Position numbers and translations under genes: made by a program. This document shows, in pieces, positions 1 to 6,590 of a stretch of DNA of 9,833 nt; position 1 is the first letter of the stretch, and each line of letters opens with the position of its first letter. Under the pieces are notes generated by a model. It did no database searches, was not told where the DNA came from, and saw only the letters and a program-made list of their open reading frames with translations. Source of the DNA: Sinorhizobium sp. Its GTDB lineage: Bacteria > Pseudomonadota > Alphaproteobacteria > Rhizobiales > Rhizobiaceae. The stretch lies in contig JAPSJG010000111.1 of assembly GCA_031178305.1 (NCBI GenBank), positions 1-9,833 on the forward strand, read 5' to 3'.

Positions 1-104
1 ATGCTGATCACCTCGCCCTGCCGCATGGAGCAATCGACGCCCTTCAAGACTTCGACCGTGCCGTAGCGTTTGTGAAGGTCGCGGATTTCAAGAAGATTGG
101 TCAT
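1..104 (-). CDS. Amino-acid ABC transporter ATP-binding protein (N-terminus only, cut by window edge)
   Basis: Only the first 34 codons lie in the window. They read MTNLLEIRDLHKRYGTVEVL and continue KGVDCSMRQGEVIS. This is the usual opening beta-sheet of a polar amino-acid ABC ATPase (HisP/GlnQ/GltL type), including the A-loop tyrosine in the KRYG motif that stacks on the adenine of ATP. The Walker A motif would follow just beyond the left edge. The ATG at 104 follows a GAGG element and lies 7 nt after the stop of the upstream permease, so it is the fourth gene of the transporter operon. It should power uptake from the cytoplasmic face of the inner membrane. The family call rests on both the short sequence and the operon context. 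Confidence 0.85.
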   Translation of the reverse strand, partial: MTNLLEIRDLHKRYGTVEVLKGVDCSMRQGEVIS

Positions 105-111
105 CGAGGCC

Positions 112-771
112 TCACGATGGAACGGCCGTCTTGCGCTCGACGTAACGGCCGAAGCGCTCGATGCCGTAATTGATGACGAAATAGAGGAAGCCTGCGAAGA
201 AATAGAATTCGAGGCTCATGAAGGTGCGGGAAATCACTTCCTGCGTGCTCAGGAGCAGTTCTCCCACGCCGATGATCGAAAGCAATGTCGAGGCTTTGAC
301 CATCTCGGCCGCCGTGTTCACCCAGGCGGGCAACGCCTGGCGAAACGCCTGCGGCCCCAGCACATAGGCGAAGGTTTGCGGGAAGGTCAGTCCGATCGCC
401 TTGGCGGCCTCAGACTGACCCTTGGGGATCGACTGCAGCGCCCCCCGCACCAGTTCGCCGACATGCGAGCTGCAGAAGACCGCCAGTGCGAGAACGCCCG
501 CCTGGAACGGCCCGAGGTCGATGCCGACAGTGCTCAAGACGTAATAGCTCGCAAGAACCAGCACGAGCACCGGCGTGCCGCGGATGAAATCCGTGTAGCC
601 GCGCACAAGCCAGTTTAACGGGCGCGCGCCATAGGTGAGCGCCAGGCCAACAAGAACACCGAGCACCGTCCCGACGGCAATCGAGAGCAGCGAGATGGAA
701 ATCGATATGCCGAGCCCCCTGACGAGAGGGATGCGGGCCGCCCAGAGCTGATCGAGAAAGGCAATATCCAT
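112..771 (-). CDS. Polar amino-acid ABC transporter permease (His/Glu/Gln/Arg/opine family)
   Basis: A 219-residue inner-membrane permease with about five hydrophobic segments. It carries the FIRGTPVLVLVL segment (residues 62-73) typical of the HisM/GlnP family, and the cytoplasmic ATPase-docking EAA loop around residues 121-148 (EAAKAIGLT, then FRQALP). I chose the ATG at 771 because GAGGTGA ends 5 nt before it. A GTG at 780 would add three residues and overlap the stop of the upstream permease gene by 4 nt, but has no good ribosome site. Either start implies translational coupling to that gene. Together with the neighbouring permease it probably forms the heterodimeric channel of a four-gene uptake system. 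The transported amino acid cannot be read from the sequence. Confidence 0.93.
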   Translation of the reverse strand: MDIAFLDQLWAARIPLVRGLGISISISLLSIAVGTVLGVLVGLALTYGARPLNWLVRGYTDFIRGTPVLVLVLASYYVLSTVGIDLGPFQAGVLALAVFCSSHVGELVRGALQSIPKGQSEAAKAIGLTFPQTFAYVLGPQAFRQALPAWVNTAAEMVKASTLLSIIGVGELLLSTQEVISRTFMSLEFYFFAGFLYFVINYGIERFGRYVERKTAVPS

Positions 772-776
772 GGAGT

Positions 777-1439
777 TCACCTCGGCACGGCAAGGCGCCG
801 CTCGACGGCGCGCATCAGCGCGGCCAGCAGCGAGCAGGTTGCAACATAGAGGCAGCTCGCGACAATCCAGGTCTCGATCACACGGAAGGTCTCGACATTG
901 ATCTTGCGCGCCTCGAAGGTGAGTTCCGGAACCGCAATCGCGGCGGCAAGCGAAGTATCCTTGAAGAGCGAGATCATGGTGCTGCCGAGCGATGGCAGGA
1001 CATTGCGCAACATCAGCGGAATGATAATCGAGGTGCGGATCTGCATCTCGGTCAAACCGATCGCCAGCCCCGCTTCGCGCTGCCCCGGCGGCACGGCGAT
1101 CAGGCCGCCCCGGAAGACTTCGGCGAGATAGGCGCCGGCATAAACGGCGAGCGTCAGGACGAAGCTCTCGATCTTCCCGAGGCGGATGCCGAGTTGAGGA
1201 AGGGCGAAATAGCTGAAGAGCACGAGAACCAGGATCGGAGTGTTGCGGATGATCGTGACGTAGAGGCCGGCCGGTCTGCGCAGAACTTCGCTCTTCGACA
1301 CCAGGCCGAAGGCGGTGACCAAACCGAGCACGCTGCCGGCAAGAATGGCGACCACGGCGAGGCCGAGGCTAAGCGCCAGTCCCTGGAGCAGAAGGTCGAA
1401 CGAACGCCAGACCGCCGCAAAATTCAATGTATAGCTCAT
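777..1439 (-). CDS. Polar amino-acid ABC transporter permease (His/Glu/Gln/Arg/opine family)
   Basis: A 220-residue inner-membrane protein with about five membrane segments. The IIRNTPILVLVLF stretch (residues 63-75) and the EAA loop (EAGLAIGLT from residue 122, then LRNVLPSL to 151) identify the polar amino-acid permease family. It is a homologue of, but clearly distinct from, the next permease in the operon, so the channel is probably a heterodimer. The open frame extends 14 codons further upstream to 1481. I prefer the ATG at 1439 because the resulting N-terminus (MSYTLNFAAVWRSFDLLLQG) has family-like length; its ribosome site is weak. A 67-nt spacer containing an inverted repeat separates it from the binding-protein gene. 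Confidence 0.92.
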   Translation of the reverse strand: MSYTLNFAAVWRSFDLLLQGLALSLGLAVVAILAGSVLGLVTAFGLVSKSEVLRRPAGLYVTIIRNTPILVLVLFSYFALPQLGIRLGKIESFVLTLAVYAGAYLAEVFRGGLIAVPPGQREAGLAIGLTEMQIRTSIIIPLMLRNVLPSLGSTMISLFKDTSLAAAIAVPELTFEARKINVETFRVIETWIVASCLYVATCSLLAALMRAVERRLAVPR

Positions 1440-1469
1440 GGTTAAGCCAATCCGATGAACGCAGCCGGC

Positions 1470-1507
1470 AGCCCTGCCCAACAGGCGGAACTGCCGACGA
1501 CAGGGCT
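1470..1507 (-). repeat. Inverted repeat between binding-protein and permease genes
   Basis: AGCCCTG at 1470-1476 and CAGGGCT at 1501-1507 form a perfect 7-bp stem around a 24-nt interior. It lies in the 67-nt spacer right after the binding-protein stop codon, whose last base it includes. In ABC operons a hairpin at this place often protects the upstream mRNA or partly terminates transcription, so that the binding protein is made in excess over the permeases. No T-run follows, so full termination is unlikely. The function is inferred. Confidence 0.4.
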
Positions 1508-2346
1508 TACTTGTACTCGACCGGGAAGCCGATCTGCGGCGGGGTCAGGTCCTTGCCGAACCAGGTCTTGAACGATTTGGCATAGAAGTCGAACTCGACC
1601 CCCGTCATCGCCTCGTGCAGCGCCGTGTTGACGAAGTTCAGCCAGTCCTGGTCGCCACGCTTGACGCCGCAGGCGTATGTCTGCGGGTTCCAGCCATAGC
1701 CCGCGTCCTTATAGCGGCCCGGATTCTGGGTCATGTACCAGGCAAGCGACGACTGGTCGGTGGCAGCGGCATCGGCACGACCGGACTCGAGCGCCTGATA
1801 GATCAGATCCTGGGACTCATACTGGTCGACGGTCGCTTCCGGCAGCGCCGCATGCACCATGTCCTCCGCATAGACGTTCTGCAGCACCGAAACCGTAACC
1901 GAGGAGCCGCCGGCCTTCAGTGCCTCGTAGTCCGCGTATTTGCCGTCGGCCTTCAGCATCAGGCCGACGCCCTCGCGATAATAGGGAATGGTGAAGGCGA
2001 TCTGCTGAGCACGCTCGCCGGTCACCGTCATGAACTGGCAGGTGATGTCCACCTTGTCCGTGGTGATGTTCGGAATGCGGGCGTCCGACGACTGGTTTAC
2101 GAACTCGATCTTTTCCGGGTCGCCAAACAGCGCCTTGGCGACGATGCGCCCCATGTCGACATCGAAGCCCTGCAGCTTGTCTTCGGCGCTCTTGAAGTGC
2201 CACGGCGCGTTGGTGCTGCCGGTGCCGAGTATCAGGTGGCCGCGTGCCAACACCTCGTCGAGTTTGCTCGAGGGCTGCTGCGCTTGAGCGGGCAAGGCCA
2301 GCGCGGCGACCGCGAGGCTCGCGACCATAGTGAATGACTTCATCAT
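1507..2346 (-). CDS. Amino-acid ABC transporter periplasmic substrate-binding protein (solute-binding family 3)
   Basis: A 279-residue secreted binding protein that captures the amino acid in the periplasm for the two permeases. Residues 1-22 form a signal peptide ending ALPAQA, with likely cleavage before QQPSS. The mature part shows the family-3 pattern: GFDVDMGR (60-67), RIPNITTDKVDIT (90-102), and TVTGER (107-112), whose Arg112 should bind the alpha-carboxylate. Asp197 in AAATDQ should bind the alpha-amino group. Two cysteines, Cys103 and Cys226, could form a disulfide. The ATG at 2346 is chosen because GGGGAG lies 7 nt before it; the frame opens a few codons earlier without a better site. 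It is first in its operon and divergent from the PLP enzyme gene. Substrate unknown; a D- or hydroxy-amino acid is inferred from the neighbour only. Confidence 0.93.
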   Translation of the reverse strand: MMKSFTMVASLAVAALALPAQAQQPSSKLDEVLARGHLILGTGSTNAPWHFKSAEDKLQGFDVDMGRIVAKALFGDPEKIEFVNQSSDARIPNITTDKVDITCQFMTVTGERAQQIAFTIPYYREGVGLMLKADGKYADYEALKAGGSSVTVSVLQNVYAEDMVHAALPEATVDQYESQDLIYQALESGRADAAATDQSSLAWYMTQNPGRYKDAGYGWNPQTYACGVKRGDQDWLNFVNTALHEAMTGVEFDFYAKSFKTWFGKDLTPPQIGFPVEYK

Positions 2347-2384
2347 CGGAGATCTCCCCATTTTGGTTCCCGGTAGATTATTAA

Positions 2385-2400
2385 GTCCAATATATTGGAC
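2385..2400. promoter_or_regulatory. Perfect 16-bp palindrome, likely operator of the divergent promoters
   Basis: GTCCAATATATTGGAC is a perfect palindrome midway between the divergent binding-protein gene (start 2346) and PLP-enzyme gene (start 2509). On the minus strand it contains TATATT, a possible -10 for the transporter operon, so a bound dimeric repressor would block that promoter. Its symmetry suits a GntR-, MarR- or LysR-type dimer, but no regulator gene lies in the window, so the protein cannot be named. Palindrome seen; operator role inferred. Confidence 0.55.
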
Positions 2401-2419
2401 ATGCGTCCCGAATATCGGA

Positions 2420-2448
2420 TTGACCTATCAGAAGCCTCGGTCCATAAC
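2420..2448 (+). promoter_or_regulatory. Candidate sigma-70 promoter for the PLP enzyme gene
   Basis: TTGACC (2420-2425) and CATAAC (2443-2448) are separated by 17 nt, a plausible -35/-10 pair about 60 nt before the ATG at 2509. It starts 19 bp downstream of the 16-bp palindrome, so a protein bound there could act from just upstream of the -35. The -10 matches consensus at four of six positions only. Confidence 0.35.
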
Positions 2449-2508
2449 TTGTCAAGCGGGATCGGCAAGATTCGCCGTCTTCGCCTTTTCAGGAGGAATG
2501 GAGGCCGC

Positions 2509-3567
2509 ATGACTCTGCAGATCGAAACCCCCGCCGTGCTCGTCGATCTCGACATAGTCCGGCGGAATATTCGCGCCTTTCAGGCCTATGCCGACAAGCA
2601 CGGGTTACGGGTGCGGCCGCATATAAAGACGCACAAGCTGCCGCAGATGGCCGAACTGCAACTCGAGGCGGGAGCGATCGGCATCACCTGCCAGAAGGTC
2701 ACCGAGGCGGAGGCCATGGTCGACGGCAGCGATCGCATCAAGGACGTGCTCATCACCTACAACGTCCTCGGAGCGGAAAAGCTCGCGCGGCTCGAAAGGC
2801 TCAACGAGCGGGTGGTGCTCAGCGTCGTGGCCGACAACACGACCATCATCGACGGATTATCCGCCCACTTCGCCCAGGCCAGCAAGCCGCTCGCCGTGCT
2901 CGTCGAATGCAATACCGGCGCGGATCGCTGCGGCGTCGCCACCCCCGCCGGGGCGGCCGATCTCGCCCGCCGGATAGCGGGCGCGCCGGGACTGCGCTTC
3001 GGGGGGTTGATGACATATCCGCCGGTCGACGGAGCGGCGCGGGTTCAGTCCTTCATGAACGAGGCGAAACGGCTGATCGAGGCGGACGGACTAGAGGTCG
3101 CTACGATCACCTCGGGCGGAACGCCAAGCATGATGCACGCGGCGGACGCCCCGGTCGCGACCGAGTACCGGCCTGGCACCTATATCTACAACGACCGCTC
3201 GCTCGTTGCCCGGGACGTCGCCAGTTGGGAGAACTGCGCGCTGACCGTGCTTGCGACCGTCGTTTCCGTGCCGGCAATGAACCGGGCGGTCATCGATGCC
3301 GGCAGCAAGGTGCTGACGTCCGACCTTCTTGGCCTCACCGGCTACGGGCATGTTCTCGGACGCGACGATATCCGCATCGACCAGCTTTCCGAGGAGCACG
3401 GCCGCCTCGTCTCGGACGAGGCCATCGACCTGGTCGTCGGTCAGCAGGTCCGCATCGTACCGAACCATGCCTGTGTGGTCACCAACATGGTCGATGCCGT
3501 GCACATCCTCGAAGGCGGCACTCCGAAGGAAAAATGGACCGTGGCGGCGCGTGGCCGGGTCCTCTAG
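2509..3567 (+). CDS. PLP-dependent D-threonine aldolase / D-serine dehydratase family enzyme
   Basis: A 352-residue cytoplasmic enzyme of the fold-type III (alanine-racemase-like barrel) D-threonine aldolase / D-serine dehydratase family. Visible hallmarks: TPAVLVDLD at the N-terminus (7-15), the PLP-lysine motif RPHIKTHK (36-43, Lys40 the likely Schiff-base residue), ECNTGADRCG (133-142), ITSGGTP (200-206) and a C-terminal PNHACVV in which His320 and Cys322 match the metal ligands of this family. Members either cleave D-beta-hydroxy-amino acids to glycine plus an aldehyde or dehydrate D-serine or D-threo-3-hydroxyaspartate; sequence alone does not decide. The ATG at 2509 follows GGAGG by 4 nt. 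An in-frame TTG at 2395 would place coding sequence inside the palindrome and is rejected. Divergence from an amino-acid transporter suggests a joint uptake-and-catabolism unit. Confidence 0.9.
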   Translation: MTLQIETPAVLVDLDIVRRNIRAFQAYADKHGLRVRPHIKTHKLPQMAELQLEAGAIGITCQKVTEAEAMVDGSDRIKDVLITYNVLGAEKLARLERLNERVVLSVVADNTTIIDGLSAHFAQASKPLAVLVECNTGADRCGVATPAGAADLARRIAGAPGLRFGGLMTYPPVDGAARVQSFMNEAKRLIEADGLEVATITSGGTPSMMHAADAPVATEYRPGTYIYNDRSLVARDVASWENCALTVLATVVSVPAMNRAVIDAGSKVLTSDLLGLTGYGHVLGRDDIRIDQLSEEHGRLVSDEAIDLVVGQQVRIVPNHACVVTNMVDAVHILEGGTPKEKWTVAARGRVL

Positions 3568-3810
3568 GATTTTGGTTGACCCGTCACTTCACAAAGGCGC
3601 AGCCCCGCGAACTTGAGGATGTTGGCGCCCCCCGACATGCCGTATTGCCACCGATCTGCCCGGCTCGACTCGGCCGGGAGCAGGTAAGGAATTTCCGCAA
3701 ATCCTGAAAAGCAGGACAGAAGTTTTCACAAACGGCGGCCGCCGCGTCATGGCTTGCCTTCCGATAGTCTACTAAATTGATAGTTTATCCGGCAAACAAT
3801 GGAGGTCGAG
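3568..3810. other. Intergenic region between PLP enzyme and sulfate operon
   Basis: I find no credible gene in these 243 nt. They hold a 6-bp GC stem (CCCGGC 3659-3664 with GCCGGG 3673-3678, 8-nt loop, no T-run), a small 5-bp hairpin (TCCTG 3702-3706 with CAGGA 3712-3716), the GC palindrome CGGCGGCCGCCG at 3733-3744, and an AT-richer stretch at 3763-3790 that probably carries the sulfate-operon promoter. The first hairpin may weakly end transcription of the PLP gene. I recognise no riboswitch. Confidence 0.5.
3763..3784 (+). promoter_or_regulatory. Candidate regulator site upstream of the sulfate operon
   Basis: GATAGT occurs twice (3763-3768 and 3779-3784), 16 bp apart, and the same stretch contains ACTA (3771-3774) mirrored by TAGT (3781-3784). 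This AT-richer island lies 26-48 bp before the sbp start in otherwise GC-rich DNA. Sulfate-uptake operons are generally induced by sulfur limitation, so a sulfur-responsive activator or repressor site is expected near here. Which protein binds is unknown, and no -35/-10 pair is convincing. Confidence 0.3.
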
Positions 3811-4836
3811 ATGAGCTCGAATGGATTTGCCGGAATTCTGAAACTAGCGCTTGTGGTCGGAAGCATGCAGCTTGGCTCCATCGGCCTCGCGCGAGCCGAA
3901 ACGACGATCCTCAACGTGTCCTATGATCCGACTCGGGAGCTCTATAAGGACTTCAACGCGGCCTTTGCCGAGAAATGGAAGACCGACACGGGAGAGACGG
4001 TGACGATCCAGACCTCCCATGGAGGCTCGGGCAAGCAGGCCCGCTCCGTCATCGACGGGCTGGCCGCGGACGTGGTGACGCTCGCGCTTGAAGCCGATAT
4101 CGACGCGATCGCCGCTGCAACCGGCAAGATCCCAGTCGATTGGAAATCCCGGCTGGAAAACAACAGCGCGCCCTACACCTCGACGATCGTATTCCTGGTG
4201 CGCAAGGGCAACCCGAAGGGCATCAAGGATTGGGGCGATCTCATCCGCAACGATATCCAGGTGATCACGCCGAATCCGAAGACCTCCGGCGGCGCCCGCT
4301 GGAACTTCCTCGCCGCCTGGGCCTGGGCGCGCGCGACAAACAATGGCGATGAGGCCAAGGCGCAGGAATATGTGGGCGAACTCTTCAAGCATGTTCCGGT
4401 GCTCGACACCGGCGCAAGAGGAGCAACGACCACTTTCGTCCAGCGTGGCCTTGGCGACGTGCTGCTTGCCTGGGAGAACGAGGCTTACCTTTCGCTCGAG
4501 GAACTCGGCCCGGACAATTTCGATATCGTGACCCCGTCGATTTCGATCAAGGCGGAACCACCGGTCACGCTGGTCGATGGCAATGTCGGCAACAAGGGCA
4601 CGCGCAGGGTGGCGGAAGCCTATCTCGACTATCTTTACAGCGATGCCGGGCAGAAGATCGTGGCCAAGCACTACTACCGCCCCTACAGGCCGGAGGCCGC
4701 CGAGCCTGAGGACATCGCCCGCTTCGCGCAGGTGAAGCTCGTCACCATCGACGACTTCGGCGGCTGGAAGGAAGCCCAGCCGAAATTCTTCGCAGATGGC
4801 GGGGTTTTCGACCAGATTTATAAGCCGGGGCGATAA
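3811..4836 (+). CDS. sbp: Sulfate/thiosulfate ABC transporter periplasmic binding protein
   Basis: A 341-residue periplasmic protein that binds sulfate (possibly also thiosulfate) and delivers it to the CysT-CysW channel. Residues 1-29 are a signal peptide ending LARA, with likely cleavage before ETTILN. Family hallmarks follow: VSYDPTRELY (36-45), the anion-binding loop SHGGSGKQ (69-76), LALEADID (91-98), and NPKTSGGARWNFLAAW (155-170). The ATG at 3811 is preferred because GGAGG at 3801-3805 lies 5 nt before it. A start at 3799 would add MEVE and leave the ribosome site inside the gene. Length is normal for Sbp/CysP. First gene of a complete four-gene sulfate operon; whether it is the Sbp or CysP subtype is not certain. 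Confidence 0.95.
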   Translation: MSSNGFAGILKLALVVGSMQLGSIGLARAETTILNVSYDPTRELYKDFNAAFAEKWKTDTGETVTIQTSHGGSGKQARSVIDGLAADVVTLALEADIDAIAAATGKIPVDWKSRLENNSAPYTSTIVFLVRKGNPKGIKDWGDLIRNDIQVITPNPKTSGGARWNFLAAWAWARATNNGDEAKAQEYVGELFKHVPVLDTGARGATTTFVQRGLGDVLLAWENEAYLSLEELGPDNFDIVTPSISIKAEPPVTLVDGNVGNKGTRRVAEAYLDYLYSDAGQKIVAKHYYRPYRPEAAEPEDIARFAQVKLVTIDDFGGWKEAQPKFFADGGVFDQIYKPGR

Positions 4837-4842
4837 CAAGCC

Positions 4843-5700
4843 ATGGCACTTCGCGCACGCATGCGATGGCGGTTGCGGCAACCGAGCGTCGTTCCGGGCT
4901 TCGGATTGGCGCTCGGCGTCACGCTGACCTGGCTCACCCTCATCGTTCTCATTCCCATTTCCGGCCTGCTCTGGCGCTCCAGCGGCCTCGGCTGGGGGAA
5001 TTTCATGGCGCTGGCTTTCGACGAACGCACCGTGAATGCGTTGACCATCAGCTTCGGCACGGCGTTCGCCGCCGCGCTCGTCAATCTTGCCTTCGGCGTC
5101 ATCCTCGCCTGGGTGCTCGTGCGCTATCGGTTCCCGGGCAAGCGGGTGATCGATGCCATGGTCGACCTGCCCTTCGCGCTGCCGACCGCGGTCGCAGGCA
5201 TCGCGCTCACGACGCTTTACGCGCCGAACGGCTGGATCGGCTCGCTGCTCGAGCCGCTCGGCATCAGGATCGCGTTTACGCCGGCCGGCATAGTCGTCGC
5301 CCTGGTCTTCGTCGGCCTCCCCTTCGTCGTCAGGACGGTCCAGCCGGTCATGGAAGAGATCGACAAGGAGGTCGAGGAAGCGGCCGCAACCCTCGGCGCC
5401 AACCGCCTGCAGACGATCACGCGGGTGCTGCTGCCGGGCCTGCTGCCCGCCGGACTGACCGGCTTCGCGCTCGCCTTTGCCCGCGGCGTCGGCGAATACG
5501 GATCCGTCATCTTCATCGCCGGCAACCTGCCCTATGTGTCGGAGATCGCACCATTGCTGATCGTCATCCGGCTGGAGGAGTTCAACTATGCGGCGGCAAC
5601 GGCCATCGCCACCGTCATGTTGTTCCTTTCCTTCCTCATGCTGCTTGTTATCAACACCATCCAATCCTGGAGCCGACGGAGATACAGCAATGGCGCTTGA
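4843..5700 (+). CDS. cysT: Sulfate ABC transporter permease CysT (CysU)
   Basis: A 285-residue inner-membrane permease, one half of the sulfate channel. About six hydrophobic segments are visible, starting near residues 20-45. The segment DLPFALPTAVAGIAL (108-122), the ATPase-docking loop EEAAATLGA (178-186, through LLPGLLPAGLTG) and GEYGSVIFIAGNLP (217-230) are characteristic of CysT. The ATG at 4843 lies 6 nt after the sbp stop; its ribosome site is weak (a GGGG run 14 nt upstream), which points to translation coupled to sbp. Its 3' end overlaps cysW by 11 nt. Confidence 0.95.
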   Translation: MALRARMRWRLRQPSVVPGFGLALGVTLTWLTLIVLIPISGLLWRSSGLGWGNFMALAFDERTVNALTISFGTAFAAALVNLAFGVILAWVLVRYRFPGKRVIDAMVDLPFALPTAVAGIALTTLYAPNGWIGSLLEPLGIRIAFTPAGIVVALVFVGLPFVVRTVQPVMEEIDKEVEEAAATLGANRLQTITRVLLPGLLPAGLTGFALAFARGVGEYGSVIFIAGNLPYVSEIAPLLIVIRLEEFNYAAATAIATVMLFLSFLMLLVINTIQSWSRRRYSNGA

Positions 5701-6577
5701 CACCGGCTCGGCGTCGAACACGACGCTACCCAATCTCGTCAAGGCGGCGACCTCCGAGACGCGTCTCGCCCGCGCAACTCTCATCGCTGTCGCCCTCGGC
5801 TTCGTCGGTCTTTTCCTGCTTCTGCCTCTCGCCACCGTCTTCATCGAGGCGTTCCGGAAAGGCGCGGACGAGTTCCTGTCAGCGCTCGGCGACCCGGAGA
5901 CCTTTTCAGCCATCCTGCTGACGCTGACGGTCGCGGGGATCGCCGTTCCGCTGAACCTTGCCTTCGGCGTCGCCGCCGCTTGGGCGATCGCCAAATTCGA
6001 GTTCAAGGGCAAGGCTTTCCTGACGACGCTGATCGACCTGCCATTTTCGGTCTCGCCGGTCATTTCGGGTCTCGTCTTCGTGCTGCTATTCGGTGCCAAC
6101 AACGCTCTCGGCCCCATCCTCCAGAGCTACGGCGTTCAGATTCTCTTCGCCGTGCCCGGCCTTGTCCTCGCGACTGTCTTCGTGACCTTCCCGTTTGTCG
6201 CGCGCGAACTGATCCCGCTGATGCAGGAACAGGGCACGAGCGACGAAGAAGCTGCACTGTCGCTCGGCGCCACAGGCTGGCAGACCTTCTGGCATGTGAC
6301 GCTGCCGAACATCAAATGGGGCCTGCTTTACGGCGTGCTTCTCTGCAATGCCCGAGCCATGGGCGAGTTCGGCGCCGTCTCCGTCGTCTCCGGCCATATC
6401 CGAGGGGAGACGAACACGATGCCGCTGCAGGTTGAGATCCTCTACAACGAGTACAACTTCGTCGCCGCATTTGCGGTCGCAGCACTCCTGGCGCTTCTCG
6501 CGCTGGTGACGCTCATCCTGAAAACGGCGCTTGAACTCCGCTACAGCCACGAGATCGCTGCCAGCCGCAGTCATTGA
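5690..6577 (+). CDS. cysW: Sulfate ABC transporter permease CysW
   Basis: A 295-residue inner-membrane permease, the partner of CysT in the sulfate channel. After a polar N-terminus of about 30 residues come some six membrane segments. Diagnostic stretches are DLPFSVSPVISGLVF (116-130), the docking loop EEAALSLGA (186-194) continuing to LPNIKWGLLYG, and ARAMGEFGAVSVVSGHI (221-237), which matches CysW rather than CysT. The ATG at 5690 has GGAG 8 nt upstream and overlaps the cysT end by 11 nt, so the two permeases are probably translated in a fixed ratio. The frame stays open about 100 nt upstream inside cysT, but that extension overlaps coding sequence and lacks a ribosome site. Confidence 0.95.
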   Translation: MALDTGSASNTTLPNLVKAATSETRLARATLIAVALGFVGLFLLLPLATVFIEAFRKGADEFLSALGDPETFSAILLTLTVAGIAVPLNLAFGVAAAWAIAKFEFKGKAFLTTLIDLPFSVSPVISGLVFVLLFGANNALGPILQSYGVQILFAVPGLVLATVFVTFPFVARELIPLMQEQGTSDEEAALSLGATGWQTFWHVTLPNIKWGLLYGVLLCNARAMGEFGAVSVVSGHIRGETNTMPLQVEILYNEYNFVAAFAVAALLALLALVTLILKTALELRYSHEIAASRSH

Positions 6578-6590
6578 AAGGTCCATGATC

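Noticed and set aside
1615..2337. A 240-codon plus-strand open frame opposite the amino-acid binding protein
   Set aside because: The opposite strand encodes a clear family-3 binding protein with signal peptide and ligand residues. The plus-strand product shows no recognisable domain.
2395..2508. In-frame 38-codon extension of the PLP enzyme from a TTG
   Set aside because: It would start inside the palindrome, lacks a ribosome site, and the extra residues do not look like the family's N-terminus. The ATG at 2509 has GGAGG 4 nt upstream.
3659..3678. CCCGGC/GCCGGG hairpin as a Rho-independent terminator of the PLP gene
   Set aside because: Six GC pairs with an 8-nt loop but no T-run after it, and about 90 nt beyond the stop. 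It is noted in the gap entry but not called a terminator.
3733..3744. CGGCGGCCGCCG palindrome as an operator
   Set aside because: A pure GC palindrome of this length is expected by chance in GC-rich DNA, and it has no half-site structure typical of a regulator.
3844..6117. A 757-codon open frame on the minus strand, antisense to sbp, cysT and cysW
   Set aside because: Its product is rich in Arg, Asp and Gly, with no family-like motifs. It lies wholly opposite three well-recognised sulfate genes, so it is a by-product of GC-rich codon bias.
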